Source of the DNA: Laguncularia racemosa
Lineage: Eukaryota > Streptophyta > Magnoliopsida > Myrtales > Combretaceae
Assembly (NCBI GenBank): GCA_037954665.1
Contig: JBBMOL010000009.1
Location: 2,976,001-3,040,000 of the forward strand
Direction of reading: 5' to 3'
Length of the DNA: 64,000 nt
Below are positions 1-11,900 of the stretch, in pieces (position 1 is the first letter of the stretch; each line of letters begins with the position of its first letter). The notes under the pieces were generated by a model that saw nothing but the letters and a program-made list of their open reading frames with translations, had not been told where the DNA came from and did no database searches. Position numbers and translations under genes: made by a program.

Positions 1-860
1 AATGCAAAAAGGAAGGTTACTAAAGTTGGTAAGTTAATTTAACCTAGGGTTTACCTTAAACTACTAGGTAAAACTTTTGTAATGGGGTTGCTCTAGCTGG
101 TTGATCACATGCAAGATACATGCCAATTAACTTAGAGATGACTTAATCTAATGACATGTTGATGGATGTCATTAAGGGGAGGCTTAGGAAGAGGAATAAA
201 CAAATTTGGTTTCTCCAAGTGCACGTGTGGCAATGGATTGGATCAATGTTTCTTGATTCGCTCTTGATCAATTTATTGCTTTGATCTTTCATCAAATGAA
301 TCTAGTAGAGTTTTGACATTTCTCAGAAGCCTATTGATGCTTCAAATGTTGCAAATGAGGAGGAAGAGGCTCTTACTTGTAGAGTTTATCCTATAATCTT
401 AATCATTGAATGATTTTGAGATAAACGAACTAAATGAGCTATTGATGAGAGCTGTTTGATCTTTTTCTAACAATCAATAGTTTAGTTTAAAGCCTCTTTT
501 TTCCTTAAGTATTCATGGATTTTGAGCTTTGTAGGTAGGTTTGATCAAGCTCCAACTCATCTTAAGCATATATGCTTATCCTAACATCTCTTAAGATGTA
601 AGCATGAGGTTTATGAAATAAGCTTCAAAGCTTATAAGAAGTCCAATAGAGCTTAAGAAACCTCTTCTAGGTTTATTTTCATGCACAAGAAAACCAAACA
701 AGGCTGTGAGCAGATGAACCAGTCGAGCGATCTTTGTTTCGAACATATTAAGCCAAATCTTCGAAAGATATCTTTGGAATTGCACTTGATTCCTTAAGTT
801 CTACTACTAGTCGAGAAATTGGTCACTGACATTAAATTAAAAGCTTAAAGAGGAAATAGC
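1..860. repeat. Dispersed repeat copy A (unclassified)
   Basis: This stretch has no coding signal. By eye it matches about 28150-29050 in the same orientation and 13830-14540 in the opposite one. Shared landmarks, in order, are a cacgtg/cacatgt-like block followed by gatcaa and ttcttgat, a block reading aatgaggagga, a block with cttattcatgca or ttcatg followed by caca, and near the end a taaattaa block. The copies are diverged, with many indels. The family could be an LTR fragment or another transposon; I see no terminal structure and the left end lies outside the window. Confidence 0.45.
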
Positions 861-2560
861 TCTCTACATTCTCATGTGCATTCTCTCTCTCTTTAGGACA
901 ATGTTTTCCTAACTTTTTGTAACATTTACTATAATAAAAAATTTGTAGTTATCAAACATTATCATAGTGATGCAAGGTGTTACAAACACAAGTGGTTTTA
1001 AATAGTAAGCAATGATGGGAGAGACTGAGATAATAGCTGATTACTAATAATGATTGTTAATAATTGCAGAAAATACTAATGAGAAATGAGAAAAAAAAAA
1101 GAGTTCTTTATTTGAAATCAAAACTCCTTTTTTCATAATGGTTAATGATCACCAACAGTTATTAGTTGCAACTTTTGCCTTATACTATTACATGTTGCTA
1201 AAAACCATTAATTACCAAAGGCTCTTAGGATTATTAAGATAATATCCGATACTTCTAAAGTATTGATTATAACAAATATTAAAAAAATATTTTCCACAAA
1301 ACAACATCCTATAATTAATTTTGGAGAGCACATCGAGATTTCATAGAAATTGAAGGAAAGCATTATAGTATGTTAAACTATTGAGAGATTTATTATTTTT
1401 GTATAAACCTTGAGTACAACGTAAAAATTATATTTTTTTTAGCCAACGAATAGAAACAAAAAGATAAAATTTTCCTTGGTGTGATTACTAAAAGACTGCA
1501 AAATCATTCATTTCTACATTATATTTCTAGCGGGGTTGGTAAATGAATAGAAGTAAACTTATCTCGTATGAATCTCACTGAAAACCCGAGGCAGAGCCAT
1601 TAAGTCGTTCATCGTTACCTTGGTTCCATCTCCCGTAGCTTGTGAGGTGACAAAACTTGTCAACATAAAAGTCATAGTTACGCCAAGATCTGAGCGGCAA
1701 CATGAAGGCATGCAAACCTCAAATCCCGAAGCATATGCATTCATACACACGCATACACGCATGAGAAGCTTATTGAATAAATCAGAGAGTCAGACACCAA
1801 GCAGGCTCATGAGAAACAAATAAGTATTTATCTGACGATATAGGTGGATTTTTCAAATGGAGAGAAATGGTACCATAAAGGTGGATTTTTCGAAAGTGGG
1901 GTCAGGTTGAAATTTTATTCTTCTGCCATGTCGTATGAAATTATACATAAATAACTATTCACTTACATGTTATATTATTAAATATGATATTGGGACATTT
2001 TATTTCAAAAATAAAATAAAGTCAAACAAATTATGCAATCTAGTTGTTAGCATGATATCATCAATATAAATATAATTTATCAGAATTTGTGCATATTATA
2101 GTGTTATGTTTTATTTGAATTTTAAATAAAATCTTTTAAACATGTTAAGTACAGTTATTGATATAAAATATATTTATTAATAAAAGTAATAAGTTTACTT
2201 AAAGATCATTATAATCAACATATTAATAATATATTTTATAAATTGTTATACGTATAGGGTAAATTCTACTATTTAATAATATAACAAGTAAAAGAGATTA
2301 AAGTGTCATTTGACTATTAACTTATTGAATGGTTTTTTTTTTTTTTTTTTTAAGATAGAAGCATCATATTTAATTATATAAAAGTTGCAATTATTTTAGT
2401 AGATTTATAATTTGCATAAAAAGCATTATTAAGCAAAAAACATAAAAAATAAAAGGGCTCTGCCCGAAAGAAAAAAGAAAATTAAAGCCCATTATTTGTA
2501 TTTTGTAAACGGCACCTTCCGAGTATGATTAATATGCTAAATGGCTATGAGTAGCGCAGC
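861..2560. other. AT-rich intergenic DNA, no gene seen
   Basis: No convincing coding region is present on either strand. The short overlapping ORFs around 1559-1823 run on both strands of one slightly GC-richer patch and show no family resemblance. 1920-2440 is very AT-rich with a T run near 2332-2351. This is probably distal upstream sequence of the S-acyltransferase gene. Confidence 0.5.
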
Positions 2561-2635
2561 CGTAGCATATGAAATGTACGGGATTCGATTCAATTCAACC
2601 ACTGAAATTCACCAAAATTCCAAATTTGCATGCCG

Positions 2636-2853
2636 CCTCCCTCCCTCTCTATCTGTATTCTCTCTCCTATCTCTATTTCCATTTTTGACAGACACTTGAA
2701 AACAAAAAGGTCATTGAAGACCCGCTTTTTAAACCTTAAAAAAAAAAAAAGAGAGAGAGAGAAGAAAAAGAAAAAACCCTTAATTTACAGCGAGAGGGAT
2801 TTTCTAATCGATTTTGAATTGAAGGGGGGAGAGAGAGAGAGAGAGAGAGAGAG
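2636..2853 (+). promoter_or_regulatory. CT-rich patch and (GA)n tracts upstream of the PAT start codon
   Basis: A pyrimidine-rich stretch of ccctct/ctctcc runs at 2636-2675. Purine tracts follow: a (GA) run at 2750-2762 and an uninterrupted (GA) run at about 2829-2853. The start ATG is at 2965, so these tracts fall in the likely core promoter or 5' leader. CT/GA microsatellites just around plant transcription starts are common and can bind GAGA-type (BBR/BPC) factors; that role here is inference. No clear TATA box was found nearby. Confidence 0.4.
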
Positions 2854-2964
2854 GGGAGCGAAAAGGGGGGGGTGTTTGATTCGGAAATGCACAGGAAATG
2901 AACACCCCCAGGAACAAGTTCCAAGTCTTCGATTCTCTTCCCGCATAGCAATCAAAATCCCGTC

Positions 2965-5900
2965 ATGGCCAAGCGCGTCTACGAAGTTTGGAAAGGAAGT
3001 AATGTATGCTCCCTGTTTTCTATCTTCCAATTTTCAATTTAATTTTCCTATGTATATTAGTGGGGTTTGAGTAGAGGATTTTGGGGCTTTATTCCAGCGT
3101 GGTGTTCATTTGGTTCTAAATTAGGTTTTAGAGTTTGATTGGCTTTTCAAGTAATGGAATTTGCATGTTTTTCCTTATGATATGTTGGGGCTCTTTAGTG
3201 GAACTAGTGTACATTGTATGCTTTCACTCTATATTCTTGTTCTTGTGGTGAAAAAAGACTGTTGCTTTCGATTTGAAGATGGGAGTTTGGGGTTTATCTG
3301 AGGCAAGTGAAGATAGGAGCGTCGTGATTTCTATTGATATGTTGTTTTTCCTTTTGTTTGCAGCTGTTGATTTGTTAATTTGGTCTCTGGGTAGTAGCTA
3401 TTATTAATATGTCGGAAATTTTATGCAAGGATATTAAAATTATAGACTCTGAGATTACTATTCAGATTAGTTCGATTTTGTACCTTGGCCACTGGGTAGC
3501 TTTTAGACTGGAGAAAGACACTAGATAGATAGATTGAGATTTTACACTAATCATGAGCTGTAACTTCGTTATTGGAATCTGACATTTCATCCGAGAAAAA
3601 AAAAAAAACTTCATTATTAGAGTGAGTCTGACTCTGAGTTACTCAACTGTTCTGGGCCAAAAGAACTCTGTAGTTTATATCTGTTGGTTAGTTTATGTGG
3701 CTCCTGATTGTTTTCTTCTCCCCCAATATCGTAGTTTAGTTACTTTAAATTGCTTTGCAGCTGTTTTCTGTTTTGCTTCCAGGATTGCATACGTTGTGTT
3801 GTAAAATGGTTATTCTCTCAGGAGGTAATACAGAGGTGGAAGTTGGTGTCGGTTTAGCTTCTTAAATTGTATTCTTTTGAAGTGCTTCATTTTAGGTTGT
3901 GGGATGAGTCAAAGTTATTGTCTTCCTTTTGGAAAATAGCTGGGATAGGCCATGAGACTTAATCGTGTTGTTTGTTGAGTTTTATAAATTGCATTTCTGT
4001 TTTGATCTTTGCTAGTATCACCAAGAAAAGATCATTATAAACTAAGTTTTCTTGATTGCTGATGGAAAAAAAGAAAAGAAAAGACACTGGTCTTTTGAGG
4101 GGCAATGGTTGATAATTCTGTAAACAAGAGTGATATTCAATGCTAGTGCTCATTTACATGGTATTTATGGGGGAGGAGGGCTGTGAAACAGATAATCTGT
4201 TAGCAACAGTGGTATGTTGTCGTGTTCAGGGTTTGTGGGAATCGCTAGTTGAGGCCTTCGCCGTGGATCCGGTCTTGCATCCTAGTTTTCCTATGTTGAT
4301 TTCTTTGGCTGGGCTTGTTTAGAGAAAGCCCAAGATCTTGGGGAATTGTGATTCTTTGTTTGAATTCAAGTTAAGTTTTCCTTCCTTCCTTTTACACATA
4401 CAAATACTACAGCCGAGATCCTCCTATTCCTAGCAGTTACGCATTGTCCCACCCACGTTCTTACATGCTTGTTCCTACACTACTCCCCACTACCCCACTA
4501 CGCCACCTCCTCTTGTGGAATACCCATGTTCTCCTTGCTGCTATCCCTTGTGCTGCTGTCACGATCCCCACCTCCCTTTATTGTTGCTCCACGTCTCTGA
4601 TACATGCTTGCAAATGGGATGATCCCTGCTGGCAGCTGTGTCAGCTGGGATGTAACATAATCATATTCACAGAACAGTTTCCAATTTAAAAGCTTACTCC
4701 AAAAGCTAATTTAGGGCGATGAGAAAGGGTATCCTTTTGCATGTAAGCTAAGGAATGAAGATATAGGGAGCCTTGAATTTCGAAGAAAAATGGGTATCTT
4801 CCTCATCTTGTGAAATGGTTGATGAAAGGCATCACCTATTCCCTACCAATGGGTGAAATGTGCCCAGTAGGATGGGTTGCATATTTTGGGATAACAGATG
4901 TGTAAGGTTGCAATTGGACTGATGATCTCTAGTGACATGAACCAATCAAAAGATCCATGCTTTATCTAGCTCAACATGCATAGCTTAGGTGATTCTATGA
5001 CATGGCTTCTTTCGGAATGGATTGAGGAATGTACTTATGCTTATTGGTTAGCACTAGGAAATTGGTCATGTGGATAATCCCTTCAGTTACTAGACCATTT
5101 GTGAAAGATTAACACTAAGTAATGTCTTATAAATATTGAAGTTTGTTAGTACTATAACGTGTGATTTCCTAATGATCCAAATACTTGAGGGTAAGAAATG
5201 CAGAGGGACTAATTGATTGAAAAAAAACTTAGAAGACTGGAACCTATAGGATTTTCTTTTTTCTTTTTTAATTTTTATATAATACTGTTGTTTTCTCTTC
5301 CCTTGATTAAGAATCTTAGAAGTCAATCCCAAGGGGTTGGTCTAGTAGATAGAGCCCAAAAACTCTCATGACAATTTGCATGAGGTATTGGGTTCAAAAT
5401 CCGTGAAGGATACTTTTTGGGATTATCTAGACACCACAAGCTAATGTATAATTGGTGCATAAATTTTGTTGTTTGGTTCATATGGTTGGTTTAGTCAGTT
5501 AAATTATGGTCATGCCCTTATGTTAACCAAAATAATAGAGACAAAGAAGCCTTTTGAACTTTGTAAATATGAACTATGTATGGTCTTGGTCTGGATTAGT
5601 TTGAGTTGGTGTACTTACATCTCTCTTAATGACATGTACTTGAGGATGCAAATTTAAGCAAGTATTTTGGGCATGAACTGGACGACAAGAGTAATCACAA
5701 TAAGGATGGGACCTATGGCCAGCCCTTATATGATCTACCTTGTTACCTGATGCTCTTCCAAAACTTCAGGGGTTAGCTGGTCAATAGAGGATAATTATCA
5801 ATTGAGGAAGGTGAACTGATTGGCAGGAACTCTAGTTTAGTTATGTAATGACAAAACGTGAGATGGAATTTAAGGACTCAAGATTCTGAATACACGTGCT

Positions 5901-8900
5901 TTAGTTCCAGTTTTGATCTTATAAGGACCAAGAGGCATTGGTTCATTCCAAATACATTACTTCATCTTACCATTATTCATAAGAACTTTCCCATGCTAGT
6001 GAAAGAAAGTCGATGGTCAGAAGCAGAGTATACTACATGAACCCAGAGATTAGAATATTGATTATATTTAATTCAATGTCATCACAAACCCTAATTTGAT
6101 GGAATTAGGTTAAGACATATATGTCGTAGCATAATTCTCTTAAACACAGAGCTTAGAGCACTTTATATGCTCTTTATTAGAGAAAATAAGAAAAATGACC
6201 GAATGACTTTCACTATTAACCTACCCATATGTATGCTCATTCTTCTATTTTTCAAGCCACATGGCAACCTACATAAATACTATTACTAACTATATCTAGT
6301 ACTTAACTATGCAGCCCTTAATGTCACTATGCCCTCTGGGCAAGTAATTGGAACTTTTCAAGTGATGGCTTCAGCTAGTTGTTGTTCACCATGGATGGGT
6401 AATTGGTACTCAGGTGCATTAGAAATCTGCAATAAGACCTGCCTCAAGCCACCTCCATCAAAGACAACCTGGTAACCAAAAGTATGAATTTCTAACTCCT
6501 CCCTCACATACCCTTCAACTCCTTCCACTGAATAAAGAACAGCTGTTTGTCCAAATTGATTCATTGGGTTGAGAGTTAATGTGAAGCCCAAAATATCTCC
6601 ACTTGCTTGTTCTGTCACCTGTTCTTCACTTTGTTCAATGGCAGGTAGAGTGGGTGTGTAGAATCCAGCACCAGGTACATTGTTATAACCTGGTTGAAAT
6701 GACTAGGATCAGCAAAAGTCGTAGATAGCATACCTTAGTAGCAATCTGTAGCAATAGAGATCAATTGAGAAGCCAATCGCCCAAAGGCACTTCTCAATTA
6801 GGGTTCACGAGCTCTTCCCGAACAGAGAAATTCCCCTTTTCTCTCCTTTCACAGTGTGGGTTTGCAACTGAACTAACTCCTATCTTCCCTGCCAAAGTCT
6901 ATTTATACTCCCCTTCATGCAATTACTACTCTGCCACTCTCACATCCTAATCCTACGTGTCTCCCAACAATACAGCTCTTATATAATTCATCTCTACAGA
7001 AATTACAAGACCCCACTCACACATACAACACAGCACACACATACAGCACAGAACATACAATATAATATCCACTACTACTTAGCAAGCCTCTTATAAACTT
7101 TCAACATAGGTTTATGAATACTAGGATTCGTCTCACTGGTTGTGTAGGTAAACCCCACCAAAAACAGCTTTAGCAAAACATGTACCTCCATTAAGGTCAC
7201 AGAAGGGGAATTCATTCCCTTAGTTACTTCTCCAACTGCCCTCATTCCATTAGTTACTTTACAAGCAGCCCTTATATTAGGGATATTTGTGCATGAACAC
7301 CCATCTCACATCACAACATTTGTGTTATTAGTCTCAATACCCATAGCACCCCAATTTAATTACTTCAAGTTTGAAAACTATGATCAATTCCCAAACCCTG
7401 CCCCCCAACTCTCCTCCTCCCCCCACCAAAAAAAAAAAAAAAAAAACAGCTGCAATGAACTCTCTACCGAGGTTGTATTTTTCATGTTTGTGTTGGCACG
7501 TTGTTGCCTTTACATGTTTGCAAAAGGTTGGCGCATTTCTCAATGAATGTGAGTTTAACCTCATGTGTAATATACAATCCTTGTTTGTTATGGACAGTAG
7601 ATTTCCAGTTAAATCATTCTTATCATGTGACATGGCAAACCTTTAGTTAGAATAATTTTTTCACAATATTATAAAGCTCAATGTATTATGTTTTTGTAAA
7701 ATAATTTATTTAGTTAAATGATTCATATCATGAGACACGGCAAACCTTTAGTTAGAATAATTTTTTCGCATTATTCTAAAGCTCAATGTAGTATGTTTTT
7801 GTAAAATAATTTACTTCTTGTTTATTGTTGAATTAAACATGATTATCCTTTGACTTTTCTTGCACTGCAGAAATTCATCCTTGGTGGGAGGTTGATATTT
7901 GGCCCAGACGCGAGGTCGCTTCTTGTTACCTTATCATTGATCATTGTTCCGGTCGTCATCTTTTGCGTGTTTGTCGCATGGCATCTTCGACATCAATTTT
8001 CTCCATACAATGCAGGATATGCGGTGCTAGTGGCAGCAATTGCTTTTACGATCTATGTTAGTTATTCTGCAACCTGATAGTTCATACTTGAATTTTCGTG
8101 TACCATAGAAGAAAATAAAGTTTTTATGACATCTCAAAATGATGACATGGACCATAAAAATGGGATCAAGTAGAATGATCTGCCTAGATAAACTATTGTA
8201 TACAATTTGGAAATGCTGTTGAGCAAATGCAATGAAATATATTCATTCTAACAACATTCTTAGTGGGATCATATGGTTTAACATGGTTCAGTGGTAGATG
8301 AAATGAGGTGATGCATTGGAAGGTTTAGCAAGATCATATGTTGCAATGGCATTTAACTGTCCCTTTCCAGACTGTCATGGCATACCATGAAATGACTTTT
8401 ATTATTGTCTTTCATGGCATCTTAGGCTCTCTGAGTTTATTCCTTTTTTTTGGGGCCTTGCTGTCTTGGGAAATTTGGGTCTAATGATTGCTTGACCTGG
8501 AATAAAAGATTCTATCCATGGCTTCACATCTCATGTGCAATTTCAAGTCAAATGGGCTGATTGAATTGTTGTTGCCAGTGCTGGAAAGAGTACCTGTGGG
8601 CCCTCCATTTGCCTTTTTTTTAAAAATCAATTAATTACTAAGGAAGGGCTTTTGCTTATTATATCGACCCAGGTATTGTTTCTTTGGGGCTTCTGTTTTC
8701 TCATTGGAGAATCTCTCATTTTTGAAAAGTTTAGGCTGAAAAATGAAATTGGTTTTGGATAGACTTTTTCTCTTCATTTTTGCTATTTACTACTATTAAA
8801 TTATGGATGGAATCACAATAAATTCATTGAAAAATGGTTCAATGAGTTGGTTGAGGTTAAAGTGGTATGGTATTGGTGCTGAGTTTTTGAGTTTAAGTCC

Positions 8901-11900
8901 TCATGCCATGGCTTGGATACCGATTAAATTAGATGGACTCAATGATGTGTTAACCTATAAATGAAGTGTACTATTTGGAAATAACATAAAAATGCACCTA
9001 TTTCTACTGGTTAAGCTTTTTTAATAATTTGGTTGAGTCATGCCAAACATAGTATTGACTGCCTTGTTATGTGTGTTACTTACTTGCTTTTTTATAGTGC
9101 ATTTTTTTTTTGTTAAGTATAAATGTAACAGTCATTGGAACTGTCACAATCATTATGGGGGATAAGTATTCTGGTTGTTTTTGTGAGATTGCATGGAAGT
9201 GCAAAGGGATCAATTTAGGTACTTTTTTGTAATTTACATAGAGCTATGATGTAGTTGCCTCTATTTTCTATTATGTATAATATTATTTGAAGGCATCTTA
9301 CCCCCCTTCCTCTTTAAATAGCATGTTGATGTGTCTGCCCCCAACTGGGGGCATAAACAAGTTTGATTCGAGATGATATCAACTTGATAGAGTTTGACTG
9401 GTCTCGTTTTGTTGTGAAAAAAACTATTTTCTTCTAACTAGGATAATATTAATGTCTATACTTGACTTAAACTTGGCTTGTGCTTAAATTCTATTTAAGC
9501 TGAATTAAGCTTACAAGCTTGTTTTATTGGAAAAAATATTTCTATTTTAAACTAAGGCAATATTGATCTGGAAACTTGACTTGAACAGGGCTTGCACCTT
9601 TTGACTTGAGCTTAATTGGGCTTATTAGCTGGTCGAGCCAAATATGTAAAGCTTGACTTGACTACAATGGAAGTAAATATTCAACCAAACTCAAGTAACT
9701 TGCAAGCAGTTTGGTTCATTTACACCCTTGCTCTCAACTCATAAATTAGTCTAGTTATGGCACTTTGGATCATAATACTTGTGATTTTTAATTTTTGGTT
9801 TAATGTATTGACATCCCCATTTTAGTTTGGGAAACGTTTTTTCTCTTCTTTATATGTTGGATTGCTTCTATTTCATCTCTAAAAGATATTTGCTCTCACA
9901 TTATGGTAGATACATTCTACATCTTCATGTTTATATTAATTGCATGTTTGATCTTTGGTAGGTCCTTGTTCTACTTTTCCTTACATCAGCCAGGGACCCA
10001 GGTATTGTTCCACGTAGGTCTCACCCACCCGAGGAAGAGTTGCGTTATGATTCATCAGCATCTGTTGAAATTGGGGGAAGGCAAACACCTAGTGTACAGT
10101 TTCCTAGAACGAAAGATGTTGTGGTTAATGGTGTTTCTGTGAAGGTAAAATATTGTGACACATGCATGCTTTATCGCCCTCCTCGCTGCTCCCACTGTTC
10201 CATTTGCAACAATTGTGTTGAACGTTTTGATCATCACTGCCCTTGGGTGGGCCAATGCATTGGACTGGTATGCTGCTAATTAGCAACATATTTCTGTGCA
10301 ATGTTGTCATCTTTGTTCTTTTTTCCTAGCTTACCTATGCTTTGTGCTTGTGCAGCGTAATTACCGGTACTTCTTTATGTTTGTATCTTCAGCGACACTT
10401 CTTTGCATCTATGTTTTTGCTATGTCGGCATTTTACATCAAGGTCCTAATGGATGACCACCATGGCACTGTGTGGAATGCAATGAAAGAGTCACCTGCCT
10501 CAGTCATTTTAATGACATATTGTTTCATCTCTCTCTGGTTTGTCGGTGGACTCACTGGATTCCATTTGTATCTTATAGGCACGAACCAGGTCCTTTCTCT
10601 ACCTTCTGATTTTTAGTATCAAAAGATTGATGAATTATGTGGTTGTTCGTGAAAACAAAGTAATAAAAACATGCTGACCTTTTACATCTTGCCAATAGCA
10701 TACCAACACCTAAAGTAAATATTCACTGAGTCTATATAATCTGACTCTGAGATTCCATGTGAACCTGGTGACGAGCTTTTCTCAGGGAAGGCTCTTTACT
10801 TTCGTCCAATTTTTTTTGGATAAATACTTATGCCCAATTTATTAAAAAAAAAGAGATGTAAAAGTTAGCATGTGAAGAACCAGCTCGGAATGTTTTTGAG
10901 TAGTGCATGAATTGACTCCTTGTTTCCTTATAAAATATAGTTATAAAGAGCTGTTCACTGGGAAGCTTTCTCTTTGCTTGTTTGGTTTGTGGATTGGGAT
11001 GACAGAATGAAATTTTATGTGAAAGTTTGACTCTACACAGCTAGGTATTTGACAGGAAATCAAAACCATATTGAATTGAGAACTAAGACCGAAGCTCCAA
11101 ATTGAATATTTGAAGGACAATCATGTTGACATGCTTGTAAACATATGGAATTATAGGGCTATCCCAATTTCTTTTAATTATAAGCCTGGAAAAACCATTT
11201 AATCCATTATTGGGCTGTAATTTAGAAATTAGGTGTTTATATATATTTTGTTGATCATGGTACTTATGAATGAGTTTCGTGTATATATTTTGACTTTTTT
11301 TTTTCTTTTTTCTTTTTTTTTGTAAGTAAAAAAATTTGGTTACAAATCAGATGGGTTCTTACTGTCATTGGACATGTGCAACATTGGTGGATCTGATGGG
11401 TTTAATAGGGTTTTGATATGCACAATAAAAAAATTGTAATTTTGACAGTTGATGGGGTGTCAACATAGGGCTTAAAGAATGAAGTGAAAATGCCCATTTT
11501 GATGTTCAATTTTTTTTTTGTTGGGCAAATGAAAATGTCTGATATGTGTTTGGGGCATCTGAAAGATTAAATGAACTTATAAAATGGGAAGAAAGATACA
11601 TGGCTTTTAGACCTTTTTGAAATATTACTTCTGTTGATTATGTTCTATTTGAAGTCTGCGTTGGGTTAGATTGGGGAGTTCTTGACATTGAGGTCAAGAT
11701 TGTGATGTTAGTTATGTTTTTGTTTTGAGCAAGTCCACTTAATGAGGTTGGCTGATATGTTGGTCTACTCATGATAGGATATCGGAATTATAAGAATAAA
11801 GTAATATAGTGTGTTTGTTTGTTTCGTGGAAAGTCTGGAGAGCCATTTTCGCGAAACAGACGCCTTAGTTTGGGTCATTACAAAAGTTGGTTAGGATCTA

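Larger units (their letters stand above)
3004..7870 (+). other. Intron 1 of the PAT08-like gene (4.87 kb)
   Basis: The donor GTATGC follows codon 13 and the acceptor TGCACTGCAG precedes the conserved KFILGG exon. The intron is unusually long and holds a tRNA-like SINE candidate near 5331-5480, a minus-strand retroelement-like promoter and ORF at about 6350-7290, a run of C and A at about 7400-7446, and a 105-bp tandem duplication abutting the exon 2 side. The many ORFs of 60-100 codons inside it show no family signature. Confidence 0.85.

Noticed and set aside
2736..3030. Two minus-strand ORFs over the same leader
   Set aside because: They are mirror images of the (GA)n and poly-A tracts (Ser-Leu repeats).
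2630..3070. 146-codon plus-strand ORF overlapping the start of the PAT gene
   Set aside because: It is built from CT/GA repeats and reads through the true start and donor site in another frame. Protein is low-complexity (runs of R/E/K).
5331..5402. tRNA gene
   Set aside because: A/B-box-like motifs are present but acceptor stem and anticodon arm do not pair, so a SINE is more likely.
10055..10310. Minus-strand ORFs opposite the DHHC exon
   Set aside because: They are shadows of the conserved coding strand.
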